Assembly: GCA_935421135.1 (NCBI GenBank)
Contig: OW285187.1
Span: 33,048,818-33,112,817 of the forward strand
Length of the DNA: 64,000 nucleotides
From: Bugulina stolonifera
Taxonomy: Eukaryota > Bryozoa > Gymnolaemata > Cheilostomatida > Bugulidae
Direction of reading: 5' to 3'
Every line of letters starts with the position of its first letter. Positions within the stretch are counted from its first letter, which is position 1. A program made the translations under genes and the position numbers. Positions 34,996 through 46,800 of the stretch are shown here, in pieces. The notes below the pieces were generated by a model. That model worked only from the letters and a program-made list of their open reading frames with translations. It ran no database searches and was not told the DNA's origin.

Positions 34996-36156
34996 TTTTT
35001 TAGAGCTTTTTTAAATGTCGATTGGTCATTGGAAAAAATTTTAATTTTAACCTTAAAATGTCCCCAAATCTCAGCAATTCATGAAAATAAGTTGCATTGG
35101 TTGAATTATAACCAGGCCAGGTTAACCTCTAAAAGGGTTGTCAAATTCTACAAGGACAAAACTTTATGCGGACACTACTAGTATATGCTTGTATATATAA
35201 TTTAGTTTAAAAGAGCAGTAAGGTTGTCTTGGAAATATTTCAAACCTCATGCCCAATTGGTCACCTTAACATCACTGTGTTAATCCTTATTACGCCATGG
35301 CTAAGTTGCAAAGAGCAATAATCTAAATGCTTGGATATACATGTAAATATGAAGACATCATCGCTAGACCAACTCATTGAACAAGTAGGATGTTTGGAAT
35401 ATGTATCTTAGAGCCCTTTCAGATTGCTGTTTATACCAATTACTAGCAGCGAGCGACCAATGCTAACTACAAATGTATTATATAATGATGTGCTCTAGTG
35501 AGCGGTAGGGGTCAACGAGTTCCACAAGCTGAACTTTAAACCCCATCACTAATTGACACGTGCCAGCTATAGTATAGTAATAGCTAACCAGAGTATGGTT
35601 AGCGTTGGCCGCTTGGCGCTAGTAGTCAGTATAAACGTTATCGTGTTGTCAGTTCATATGACAGATTTATCATGACTCACCTGTGAACATGTGAACCAAG
35701 GTACCCTTACTAAATTTGTTTTATGGGTGAAGTTGATCAAGTCAAAATCAGGCCACAATTCTTACAATATAGTGTAGTAGTTTTTTTATGTCAATCCATT
35801 GTAATCAATGTGATTCCATATTCTCTTCCATCCAGTGTGATTCCCCTGTAGTCAAAATAAATTCACACACCACTTTTGTTGAGGAGTTATAAATTGTTTA
35901 TATATTTACAAGTCATTCATAACTTGCAGTAGTGATTAATGCTTCCACATCATGATCAACTGTTATTGGCTGTTTACAAGCCACTCTCTACAATAGCTAA
36001 ACAAAGGATGTATTGTATTTACTTTCATTACTAACCGTTTGATACTGAATTTAAAAGCTGTGTACAACTTTATTGTAGCCCATAAAAGCTAAGAGAGAAG
36101 CACCCCTCTGTAGTAGACTGTCTTACTCCTCAAGTTTACTAGATAAGCTGTCTATA
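34996..36156. other. Stathmin upstream region; no separate gene seen
   Basis: AT-rich DNA with the stathmin promoter and leader. The stathmin frame remains open upstream of the proposed ATG as far as an acceptor-like TATTGTAG ending at 36078, so 36079-36156 may be coding in an isoform with an earlier start. Confidence 0.4.
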
Positions 36157-39100
36157 ATGGAAGGTGAAGGTAGGTTAAGGGTTTTATATTAGTAGAAACT
36201 TACTATTCCACTGCTTGGAAGTGTAGAAACGCTGTCATGCATCTTACTTAGTTGGGGATTGCAAAATAAAAAAGTACTGCCAATATTATACTGTATATAT
36301 TAACAATGCATATACATTCAACGGTGATGTAAGTAATTAGGTGCACATAAGATGGGTATTATTAGTTTAACATAGGTAGGCCTATAACATACATGTAGGT
36401 ATAACATAGAGTACTTGCAAATTGTGATAAATGAGGGGTCAAACCAAAATCATCACTGTGTTTACATGCGCAACCAACCAAAAATTTATTTTCTTATATT
36501 AAGTGTACAATGTGTTGTGCAGTGTTGATTGTAGATAAGACCAATAGATATGTATTTGTAGCACCTAGAGCAGTGGCCTTCCAGGTCACCATCAAGGAGG
36601 CTGAAAAGAGTTCTCCATTCAAACCTATTGAGAACAAAGATCCAGTTACAGAGTCAAAGATTAAACAGAAGCTGGAGTTGGCAGAGGAAAGAAGGCTTGT
36701 GAGTATTATGTAACTGACTGTAACAGAGATTGTTGGAAATATGGCTATGGTGGGGTCAGATCAGTGTTTGCCGGCAGCCCTTCTGTGCTAGGATTATATT
36801 GGGGTCTGATGTGGTAAATCAATACATTTATTGAGTATTTTCTCATACCAATAAGTTGAAAGTTCTCCTGCAATTACTGTGAATATATCAATTAACCCTG
36901 ATCAATATATCAGACACAGAAAAATAGATTTTTTTATACCTGATTTGATCATTTTTCCAGAATGAATGGGTCAAAACGCGCTCTGTCGAATATTGACCAG
37001 TTGAACTGTTTTCCAGGCAGATCAACCTCAATGACGTATTTCTGTTATGCAATGCGTACACTGCATATTATGTGTGTATACTGCATATTATGTATGTATA
37101 CTGTATATTATGTGTGTATGCTGTACATTATGTGTGTATACTGTACATTATGTGTGTATACTGTATATTATGTGTGTATACTGTGTATGATATGTGTATG
37201 CTGTATATTATGTGTGTATACTGCATATTATGTATGTATACTGTATATTATGTGTGTATGCTGTACATTATGTGTGTATACTGTGTATGATATGTGTATA
37301 CTGTACATTATGTGTGTATACTGTATATTATGTGTGTATACTGTGTATGATATGTGTATACTGTATATTATGTGTGTATACTGTATATTATGTGTGTATA
37401 CTGTGTATTATGTGTGTATACTGTATATTATGTGTGTATACTGTGTATGATATGTGTATACTGTATATTATGTGTGTATACTGTATATTATGTGTGTATA
37501 CTGTATATTATGTGTGTATACTGTGTATGATATGTGTATACTGTATATTATGTGTGTATACTGCATATTATGTGTGTATACTGTATATTATGTGTGTATA
37601 CTGTATATTATGTGTGTATACTGTATATTATGTGTGTATACTGTATATTATGTGTGTATAATGTGTATGATATGTGTATGCTGATAGATGTACAGATATA
37701 TTTTTGTGCAATGTAGTAGGCTATATGCTGTGCTTGGTGAACTTAATGTGTACGTGATGACTCATAACTGGTTTATATACATCTGACTTTAATCAACGTG
37801 TCAGTATGTAAAATGTATACTTGCCATACAATCTGAATGTTTTTAGAATTTAAATATTTATTTTAACAAAGAACATGCAGGCCCGTATGCACATTGTACT
37901 ATCTATTACCTCCAAGTAATATTATACAGTGTTTATTATTCACACAGATTTCTATGACTTTCAGCACTGCTCAAGCCTCAAAATAACAAATACAGCCACA
38001 GTTGTAGCCAACAAGTATAAAACGCATTCCCTAATGTCATAATTCTACTAAAATGTATATTTCCAGAGCCTCAAATCTCAGAAACAGGAGCAGGCAGCAT
38101 CAGAACTAAAGAGAGTTCAAGAGAAAGCGCAGAAGGTTCAGGAAGAAATTGAGAGCAAGAGAAAGCGCATAGAAGAAGAGATGGCTGCAGACCTGGAGGC
38201 CAAAGAACTGAATAAAAAGCTACTTGTTGAGGAAAAAAGAAAGAAGCTGCGAGAAAGACTTGAAAATCATGTAAGGAATTCTACAATAATGTTATGATTG
38301 TTTGGTTAGACCAGTTTCTATCTATATGATGGACTGAAATGCTGCTTATCATAAGATGATAGTATTTAATAACCATAAGGTGGGGTGAAGAAGTATAACT
38401 TCTAGGTGAAAATATGTAACACTTGCTATGCATGTGTAGGTTTCATGTTTGCATAAAGGTGGCCTCCTCAATCCTTATCCGATTAGATAAATAAATGGAG
38501 TAAATAGCAGCAATCAACCTACATGACGGTATATCATGTAACATAGTCTACTCTATGGACCTACATGTGCATGTATGTAACACAAGTTACTTGTGAATTC
38601 ATGTATTTTGTGTCCACATTATTATACACGTATATGCTACATATTTTATGTAGTACAATGCTACTCAATATACATTATGTGACGACCCAGTGTAACCTAC
38701 AAAGAACCAGCGACATGATAACAGTCTATTGTAAAATGTTCTCTTTTGGCAGTCCAGGAAGGTTGAGGAGATGAACCGGGTGTTGACTAATGCTAGGGAA
38801 CAGCTGAGGGCAAGAATCGTCTCAGAACATGAACTCGCAGTAGACAGAAGAAACAAACAGCTAAGTGGACTTCTGGAGAGAATTAAAGAGCATGTAAGTA
38901 TTGGAGAAGTGTTTACATGTGACTACTTGTAAGTATCACCACCAGTAAGTGTTTGCATGTGACTACTTGTAAGTATCACTACCAGTAAGTGTTTGCATGT
39001 GACTACTTGTAAGTACCACTACCAATAAGTGTTTACATGTGACTACTTGTAAGTACCACTACCAGTAACAGTGTTTACATGTGACTACATGTAAGTATCA

Positions 39101-40472
39101 CTACCAGTAAGTGTTTGCATGTGACTACTTGTAAGTACCACTACCAGTAAGTGTTTACATGTGACTACTTGTAAGTACCACTACCAGTAACAGTGTTTAC
39201 ATGTGACTACATGTAAGTATCACTACCAGTAAGTGTTTACATGTGACTACTTGTAAGTACCACCACCAGTAAGTGTTTACATGTGACTACTTGTAAGTAC
39301 CACTACCAGTAAGTGTTTACATGTGACTACTTGTAAGTATCACCACCAGTAACAGTGTTTACATGTGACTACATGTAAGTATCACTACCAGTAAGTGTTT
39401 ACATGTGACTACTTGTAAGTACCACTACCAGTAAGTGTTTACATGTGACTACTTGTAAGTACCACCACCAGTAAGTATTTACATGTGACTACTTGTAAGT
39501 ACCACTACCAGTAAGTGTTTACATGTGACTACTTGTAAGTACCACCACCAGTAAGTGTTTACATGTGACTACTTGTAAGTACCACTACCAGTAAGTGTTT
39601 ACATGTGACTACTTGTAAGTATCACCACCAGTAACAGTGTTTACATGTGACTACATGTAAGTATCACTACCAGTAAGTGTTTACATGTGACTACATGTAA
39701 GTATCACTACCAGTAAGTGTTTACATGTGACTACTTGTAAGTACCACCACCAGTAACAGTGTTTACATGTGACTACTTGTAAGTACCACTACCAGTAAGT
39801 GTTTACATGTGACTACGTGTAAGTACCACTACCAGTAAGTGTTTACATGTGACTACTTGTAAGTACCACTACCAGTAAGTGTTTACATGTGACTACTTGT
39901 AAGTACCACCACCAGTAACAGTGTTTACATGTGACTACTTGTAAGTATCACAGGTGAATCAACATCACGTTAACATCATCTGCATTACCATTGTGTAATA
40001 AAACATGAAACTACACAATAGTAGAGAGCCAGACAACCCTGATGAGTTAAAGGAAGGCAACTGATTTTAGCAACAGTGTGGCTGCAAACATTTCAATACT
40101 TTTTCTGCAACTAATACATGATATTTGGGATTTTAGGATGCCAAAATCTCTGAAGCAAGGAAGAATCTAGAAGAGGCGAATGCAGCTTATGCTGGTCAGA
40201 TCGAGGAGAAGCATATGGACAAGTTAGAAAATGGACTGAAGAATAGACAAGAGCAGTTGAATCAGCTGATTGACCGGCTCAAAGAACACGTAAGTAAATA
40301 CATGTACACTAGATCAATTGATAAATAAAGTCCTCATTGGAGTTATTCCATTTCTGTTCATGCAGTGAGAGAGAATAACTCCAAAGAATGCTCTATTTTC
40401 TAGGCAATTCATGTTGAAAATGTTAGAAAGAATAAAAAGACATCAGGTGGTGATGAAAATGGAGACAAGTGA
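36157..40472 (+). CDS. STMN: Stathmin-like protein with repeated helical exons, 6 exons
   Basis: Exons: 36157-36169, 36523-36698, 38067-38270, 38753-38893, 40137-40289 and 40404-40472, giving 251 residues. The N-terminal cap region RAVAFQVTIKEAEKSSPFKP aligns with the RASGQAFELIL segment of stathmin, and LELAEERRL follows as in the vertebrate helix start. The rest is a continuous charged helix. Exons 3, 4 and 5 each end at a phase-0 donor with RLENH, RIKEH or RLKEH, and exon 6 continues with HVENVRKNKK, matching the stathmin C-terminal HIEEVRKNK. Stathmins sequester alpha/beta-tubulin along the helix and promote microtubule catastrophe. At 251 residues it is about 100 longer than human STMN1 (149), consistent with an extra helical repeat. 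The first exon is small and the least certain part. Its last exon lies 355 bp from the end of MED16. Confidence 0.88.
37050..37690 (+). repeat. 20-bp minisatellite in stathmin intron 2
   Basis: About 32 units of CTGTATATTATGTGTGTATA, with recurrent variants CTGCATATTATG and CTGTGTATGATATGTGTATA, all exactly 20 bp. The last units are followed by unique DNA at about 37690. The long frames across it (YCILCVYTVYY...) are artefacts. Confidence 0.95.
38893..39950 (+). repeat. 40-bp minisatellite carrying splice-donor motifs, stathmin intron 4
   Basis: About 26 units of roughly 40 bp. Each combines GTAAGTGTTTACATGTGACT with ACTTGTAAGTACCACTACCA. A 3-bp insertion variant (CAGTAACAGTG) recurs every few units. 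The array starts at the real donor of exon 4 (CAT|GTAAGTATTGG) and most units contain two GTAAGT copies. It ends near 39950, 190 bp before exon 5. Confidence 0.95.
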
Positions 40473-40826
40473 TTGCATGTGCTGTGCTGTAACATTATTA
40501 CCTCTCTCATACAACGATCTCATTACATGGCGTTAGCTACTCAGTATTAGAAACTTACATTTCATTCAATATGTACTTAATTTATTCTTGCTGGTATTTT
40601 ATTTACTCTATTATGTTTGTATTGTAGCACTAAATATATGTACATTTTAATTGTTGTATCACTCCATTTCAATCATTAAAATTTGACGCTATATACATAA
40701 ATGTACATTACAAAAATCTAAAATATCTAATTACTCAAAAAGTTTAACAGACTACATCCAACATCATAATGACTTCATATTTATATCTCATAATAATAAT
40801 AGTATCTAATAGAGAGGAGCTCCTCA

Positions 40827-43800
40827 TTATGCCAATACCATGTACCAGTGGCCCCCACATATACAGTAATGGGAGTTGAGATTCACTCTGGCTTTCTGTG
40901 CCTCTGTAGACTGTCTAGTCAGGTTAGTCATAGCATGACATCTACAAACAACAGGAGACTATCATGATGATGTTAATTAATATCCATACTGTAGGTATAA
41001 TATACATGTAAATAAATTTTATTCATATTATATCTATGGTAGGCACACTACATTTTTAAGTTTTCGGCTTGACAAAATCTTAAGCTGTCAGAGTGGGAGT
41101 GTTTTATATAACCCTCTCAAGCAGAAGTCTCCATTATCTTGCAGAGAGATGTTGAATGGAAATCATAGGCACTCCTATTGATCAAAATTAGAAGTTGCCC
41201 TCTCTCAATTTCTGTTCTTCATTTTCTCCCATGATGTAACAACTTTTGTAATTAAATATTTTTTATAAGACTGTAGTGAAAGTCAACGCAATGATTTTGA
41301 AATTGTTTTCAGGCCCCAGCTGTAATTGTAGAGATATCACCAATTGAAAATTCCAATTTAACTACATGATTGTATTAATAGCCTCACCTCACACATTTCT
41401 TATATTCATCCAGACTATTTATAGTTATCTGTGTATAGACGTCTTTCCTTCCATTGCTAGTGTATTGCCCAAATGGTAGCTTGAGGCAGCCAATGCTGCC
41501 CGCCCCTTCACCAAATGTATATTTGCTGTTGGAGTCTAAGCCTAGAGTTACTGGTAGCTGACTCCAACATATACTCTTCTCAAAAGGTGGAATCACAAGC
41601 TAAAACATCAAACAGAGAAAACCAACTAGATATGATTATTATGTACAAAATGTTTCCTTGAATTATCTTACACCTCATGACTACCCTGTCTACTCTGATA
41701 ACAGTTGGGTCACCAGTAAGGTATTTTGGTAGACTTGTCTTCTCCTCATGTTGGTGCACCAAGTTTCAAGGATATTTAGTAGTCAGGCCATTTTAATAGC
41801 AGTGAAAGTCTTTGTTCTCAGCCAGAGTTAGATATACATGCAATACAATTGATTTTCAAATTAGTGACGTTTTCAGTTGGAGTAGCATATTTATATACAT
41901 ATATGTATATAATACACAGATATGGTCTGGCAGATCATATTATTTTATGTGAGATACACATGTAGATGAGAATTATACCTGATTAGACAGTAAAGTACAT
42001 TCCTCTATCAGGGTATCTGGTAATGACGTTCCGTCTCGTATAGCTGTTGTCAACATAGTCAGTAATCTAAATAGTTTAGCAAGAGCATCAAAGCCCACGC
42101 TGCATGAGAGTATGGGGCGTATCTTGGGAATTGTGTTCGTATTGCACCACAATCTTATAAGCAGAAGCAAGTCCCTCAGGCTATTTAAAGATTTGAGGTC
42201 CTTGGCTAACCATGAACCACTGGTAGTTGGGTAGGTGTATCCTGGTAAACTACTTAGGATTGTTATTGCCAGTTCACAAACCCACTGCACCAACGGCTGG
42301 AAGCTCACTCCTACAGCTAAAATACATAGGATATTGTGCATGTTCACAACATCAAGAATGGAGTTCTGTTTCCATGATTTTGGACATAATTACAGTAAAG
42401 ACAACTCCAATTGTAAACAGCTACGCTGTGATGATCATAGTAAGTTGTGATTATATGAAAGTACATGTAGATGATACTAAGGCTCACTTTTACAATGGTG
42501 AATGATAGCACAGTAAGGCAGCAGTTCATTACTTACAATCATCAGGAAGGAAGTCAGAAGAAGGTTCTAAAAGAGCAACTAGTTTCTCTATATCCAGCTC
42601 AGAGCTGTTAGCTGATACTGAGAGTAACTCATTGAACTTATCTTCTGCATTCTAAAGCATATCAGTCAACTATTATAGTTCAACATTGTACATGTTGTGT
42701 AATTATTTCTTTCTATAGTAGGCCTACAACAACATGGAAGGTAATCAACACCGTATCTACTGTGTGTAGTTCTCACTTCTCCTACCTGCTCACACTCCTC
42801 ATACTCTGATGTAGACAGTAGTGAGAGGAAGCAATTCCTAACATGATGTAACAAGAGAGCAGTAAGTTTATCCGCACATACGATGTAACTTGACTCACTA
42901 GACATGGAAATCCCCACCTGTCAAACAAGATACAGTATTTATACAATGTATGAGAATATAGCACTAATATTACATCATAAATTCCAAGTAGGCCTAATGA
43001 TCATCTATAAAAACAATACATTGCTGGTAAGCACTTAGTCAGTGTTGCACATAGATATAATATAATCATATTATATTATACCTATCTGGTGTTGCATTGT
43101 ACAGAGAAAAAAGAGAGGATAACTACAACATTATGATGTTGAACGCACCACATTACCACTGCATTACAATACCGCTACTACAAATATGCCTGGAATCCAT
43201 GACTCATACTTTTGGAACTCACTATAATTAGTGTAATTAGAACTAATAACAGCTGCTAAAATGTTTATTTTAGGGAAATAATTGTGGGGGTGTCCCCATT
43301 GTTGTGGGGATGCCCCAATTGTTTGGTTCAAAAATAGGTAACCTAGTAGATGACGGATGTATTTTTGTGTTACACAGTCATACCTGTCACTCAGAAACAC
43401 TACAAATGGTGCTTGTGTTTTTGAAACATTGAAGTACAAGCGTGTGAATTATAACACATAGCTTTCATATGCATTATACAATTATACACAATAGGAATTT
43501 TTACACCTTCTTACACACACAGAAAGTGAACAGAGCCAAGTTAAGAGCCAACTTGTTGTTTATGAGATGGGGATATTTTTTAAGAATGGAGTATGGTAGG
43601 GCAAACAAAAGACTGCACAGTTTGGTGAATGCCTATTGTGTTATCACATACAATGTACATTCCTCACAACACTAAAGAAATATTTTGCAATGTTTACTAC
43701 TGGAGAGTGCAGGGGGCCAGCACGAGAAATCTGTGGTTACATGGCAACTTATTATCCTCTAAATAGCAACTATACACAAAATATAAACAACCATTTCCAA

Positions 43801-46800
43801 TATCACCACACCTAACCACCAAATCAAAAGAATATAAGATATTATAACACATAGGGTTAGTAACACAGTATTGCATAACCTGGTTCTTCCCAGCCCCACT
43901 GATAACCCCTCAGTATATGAGGAGGGAGAGGCATTGTGACGCTTGTTGCTGTCAAATTTTAACTCAATTCAGATAAATAGCTCGAATCGCCCAGGCATGG
44001 AACAACCTTGGAAATTGATTGGTCTGGGGGAAGAGAGCAGAGAAAAGAGAGGAGGGAAGAGAGAGCGGGCAGACACAATATAATAATGTAGGCTATCTTA
44101 CTCTACCTTCAATATATCTAGCTTGGTTCTGCACTGAGCTTGGATACCTGCTGACTGATTCATCAGACTAGTCTCTAGTGCAGATGTTACCTTCTCCAGT
44201 AAAGAGTTATCTGTGGAAAACAATAATTTAAAATTATTTTTTCTAAAACATTGTAACATATCTTTAATAGCGAAACTATCCAAATAATATAAAGCATATT
44301 ATTGCAATTAATAGCTAACAATGTTAATATATGTATAGCAAGCCATAATAGCAATGTCTGTTACCAAATCCTTTGAAAGTCACCAAATGGAATGAATCAA
44401 ATTTTTACAAATAAGAAATGCTGGCCATTGGAAACCATCTGAACTGGGTGCCATACTAAAATCAGATGTGAATCGGTTTTGGAAAAGGTGAATTATTTTA
44501 ACTGCCAAGCAATTTCTGTTAAAAAAAGGTCATATTCATGCACAGCACAATGCAACAGGCTTTTTCGCTGGACTTGGACCAAAATTCAAAATATTATTTT
44601 CCAACTGCATGGTTGCAAATACACTTAACATAGTTAGTTTACAGTCCCAGTTACAAACTACTATCAATTCTGCAATACTTGTAAAGGTGATAAACTTTAG
44701 GTGTGAATTTGTATCACAGTTCTGAGAGACTGGAGTGCAGGTGGAGGTAGGCATTGTTTAGAGATAATGAGTATCACCAATCAATGAGGAATTGAATTGA
44801 TCGATTGACAAGCAGTGTGTGGGAGTGGTTTGAATGAAAGTTAATTAGAAACAAAACAATACATACAATATAACATAAAGCAACAATAAATATTTAGTTA
44901 GGATTAATATGAGAAAATTACATTGTATGTCATATGACATCTCAAATAACAACTTGTGAGATATTTTTAGCTCCACATCGATAGTTCAAGAAATGCTCAA
45001 CTAAACCGTTTGCATTATATACTTATGTAGGCATATATATTACGCTTTGAGAATTCATACATGTAATGTACATGTACATGTATATTTGACGTACACATGT
45101 TGTAGTGTAAAATATTATACAAATAGGCCTGCTGCCTACATAAAATAACTTGCATCAATTTGTCAAGAGTCAATACATTACAAACATAAACACAAGCCAT
45201 GTACATGTACATTGTACATGTACATACATGTACATAAATGCAATGTAATGTACTTGTAGTCAAATTGCACACGTTTGTCTGAAAAAGTACTTCTTACGTC
45301 AGTCCTCTGCCCCACCCTCAAAGGATATCTGGTTAATTACATTATTTAAATTATAACTACAAGGTTATGCAATGTGCAGTCTATTAATAACATGACACGC
45401 TGCTAAGAGAGGCGTGGGTGAACAGAACTCGTGCTGTAAGATATATACATAGGCGTGTGTGTGGATAAAGAGATGGTGTGATGTCACCATAAACATATTT
45501 CAAAGACAACTGGCAGAAAATAAGTCACGAAATGATGAAGGTCTAGACTACACAATTAATTATCATGATTAGCAAAAATAACTCCATTATAACAAGGTTA
45601 TCAAAGAAGAAGCCATCTGTGGCCCCACCCGGTCAGGAATTATGTCTTTAAAAATCTTAATTTCCCCCAGAGAAAAAAGACAATTGATTTTGCATTTAGT
45701 TTCTGTACTTTGCATGAGGAATGATAGCTTTGACATCAATGTTATGTACATGTAGACATCAATGTCATGCACATGTAGACATCAATGTAATGCGCATTGT
45801 ATATCTAGACATGGTAGATGCCTTGATGACAATCGTGACTCAGGATTCCAACTAGCCTGGAGAGAATGAACTACAGGGAGTACATATGGAGATAACATGC
45901 TCACCAGATCTGATACAGAGGAGCACATCTTCCCAGGTAAGACCAGTCATCATGTCATACTCTAGCAGTGTGCTCAGGTGCTCCACTGTCAATGTACTCA
46001 CACCAAACACTAGCATACGCAGCTGAGTCGTCATAGCAACGCATACACAGCCATTTGGTGAAATAGCGAGGGAGATAATCTTCTCACCATCATTAGTTAA
46101 CTGAGATGGACACGAGTGTAGGTCACTAAGAGACTGACGTGATGCAATACGTAATGTCTGGTCATCACAGGCAAACGCAGAGCCGAGGGAGAAGAGAGAG
46201 GTATTTTCTGTGAGGAGCGGGCTCGCAGCAAATGCCGAGACCGCGCTACTCAACTGGGCAGACGTTTGTCTTATCCAATGAAAGTTTTTCTCTGGTATGA
46301 TAGTATTAGCATGGAAGGTGGTGTGCAGGCCAAGGGTCTCCTCACACTTAGTCCACTGTTGTATTTCTGTACCATGAGCTTTATCAATGCCCACAAGGAC
46401 AATGTGCCCGCTCAATGGCTGCACATACTGCACCCAATTTATGCTGTCATTCTCCGTGCATTTGTCGACAAAAAAGCACGAAAAGCAGTCAGATGTTACC
46501 AGACAGCTGTTGGCCTGTATATAATACCCATTCGATGTTATCTAAAATTGGAACATCAATCTATATATAACCTCAAGAAAACAATATGGCCACTACCAAC
46601 GTTTAACACATATAATGATAAATAAATCAATTGCACTCGACTCCAGTTAATAAATGATGTCAGAAGCTAAATATAAATGACAACATACACTCAATTAGCA
46701 GTACAATTTCATTCAAGTATTGCTACAATAGACTGGTCAACTATATTAATAGTCCTATCTGCTTATTGATCCATGTGCAAAGTGTATATATAAGTGTACA

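Noticed and set aside
36962..37716. Cys/Tyr/Val-rich open frames up to 162 codons
   Set aside because: They follow the 20-bp array in stathmin intron 2 and have no homology that I recognise.
38893..39950. CRISPR-like array of regularly spaced units
   Set aside because: The units are contiguous with no unique spacers, in a spliced animal gene. It is a minisatellite.
41580..41762. Minus-strand frame containing LPKYLTGDPTVIRVDRVVMR as a MED16 exon
   Set aside because: Exon 10 (ending LLSNQ) joins directly and in phase to the exon starting LVIPP, matching the family. The frame has no proper acceptor and lies in the intron.
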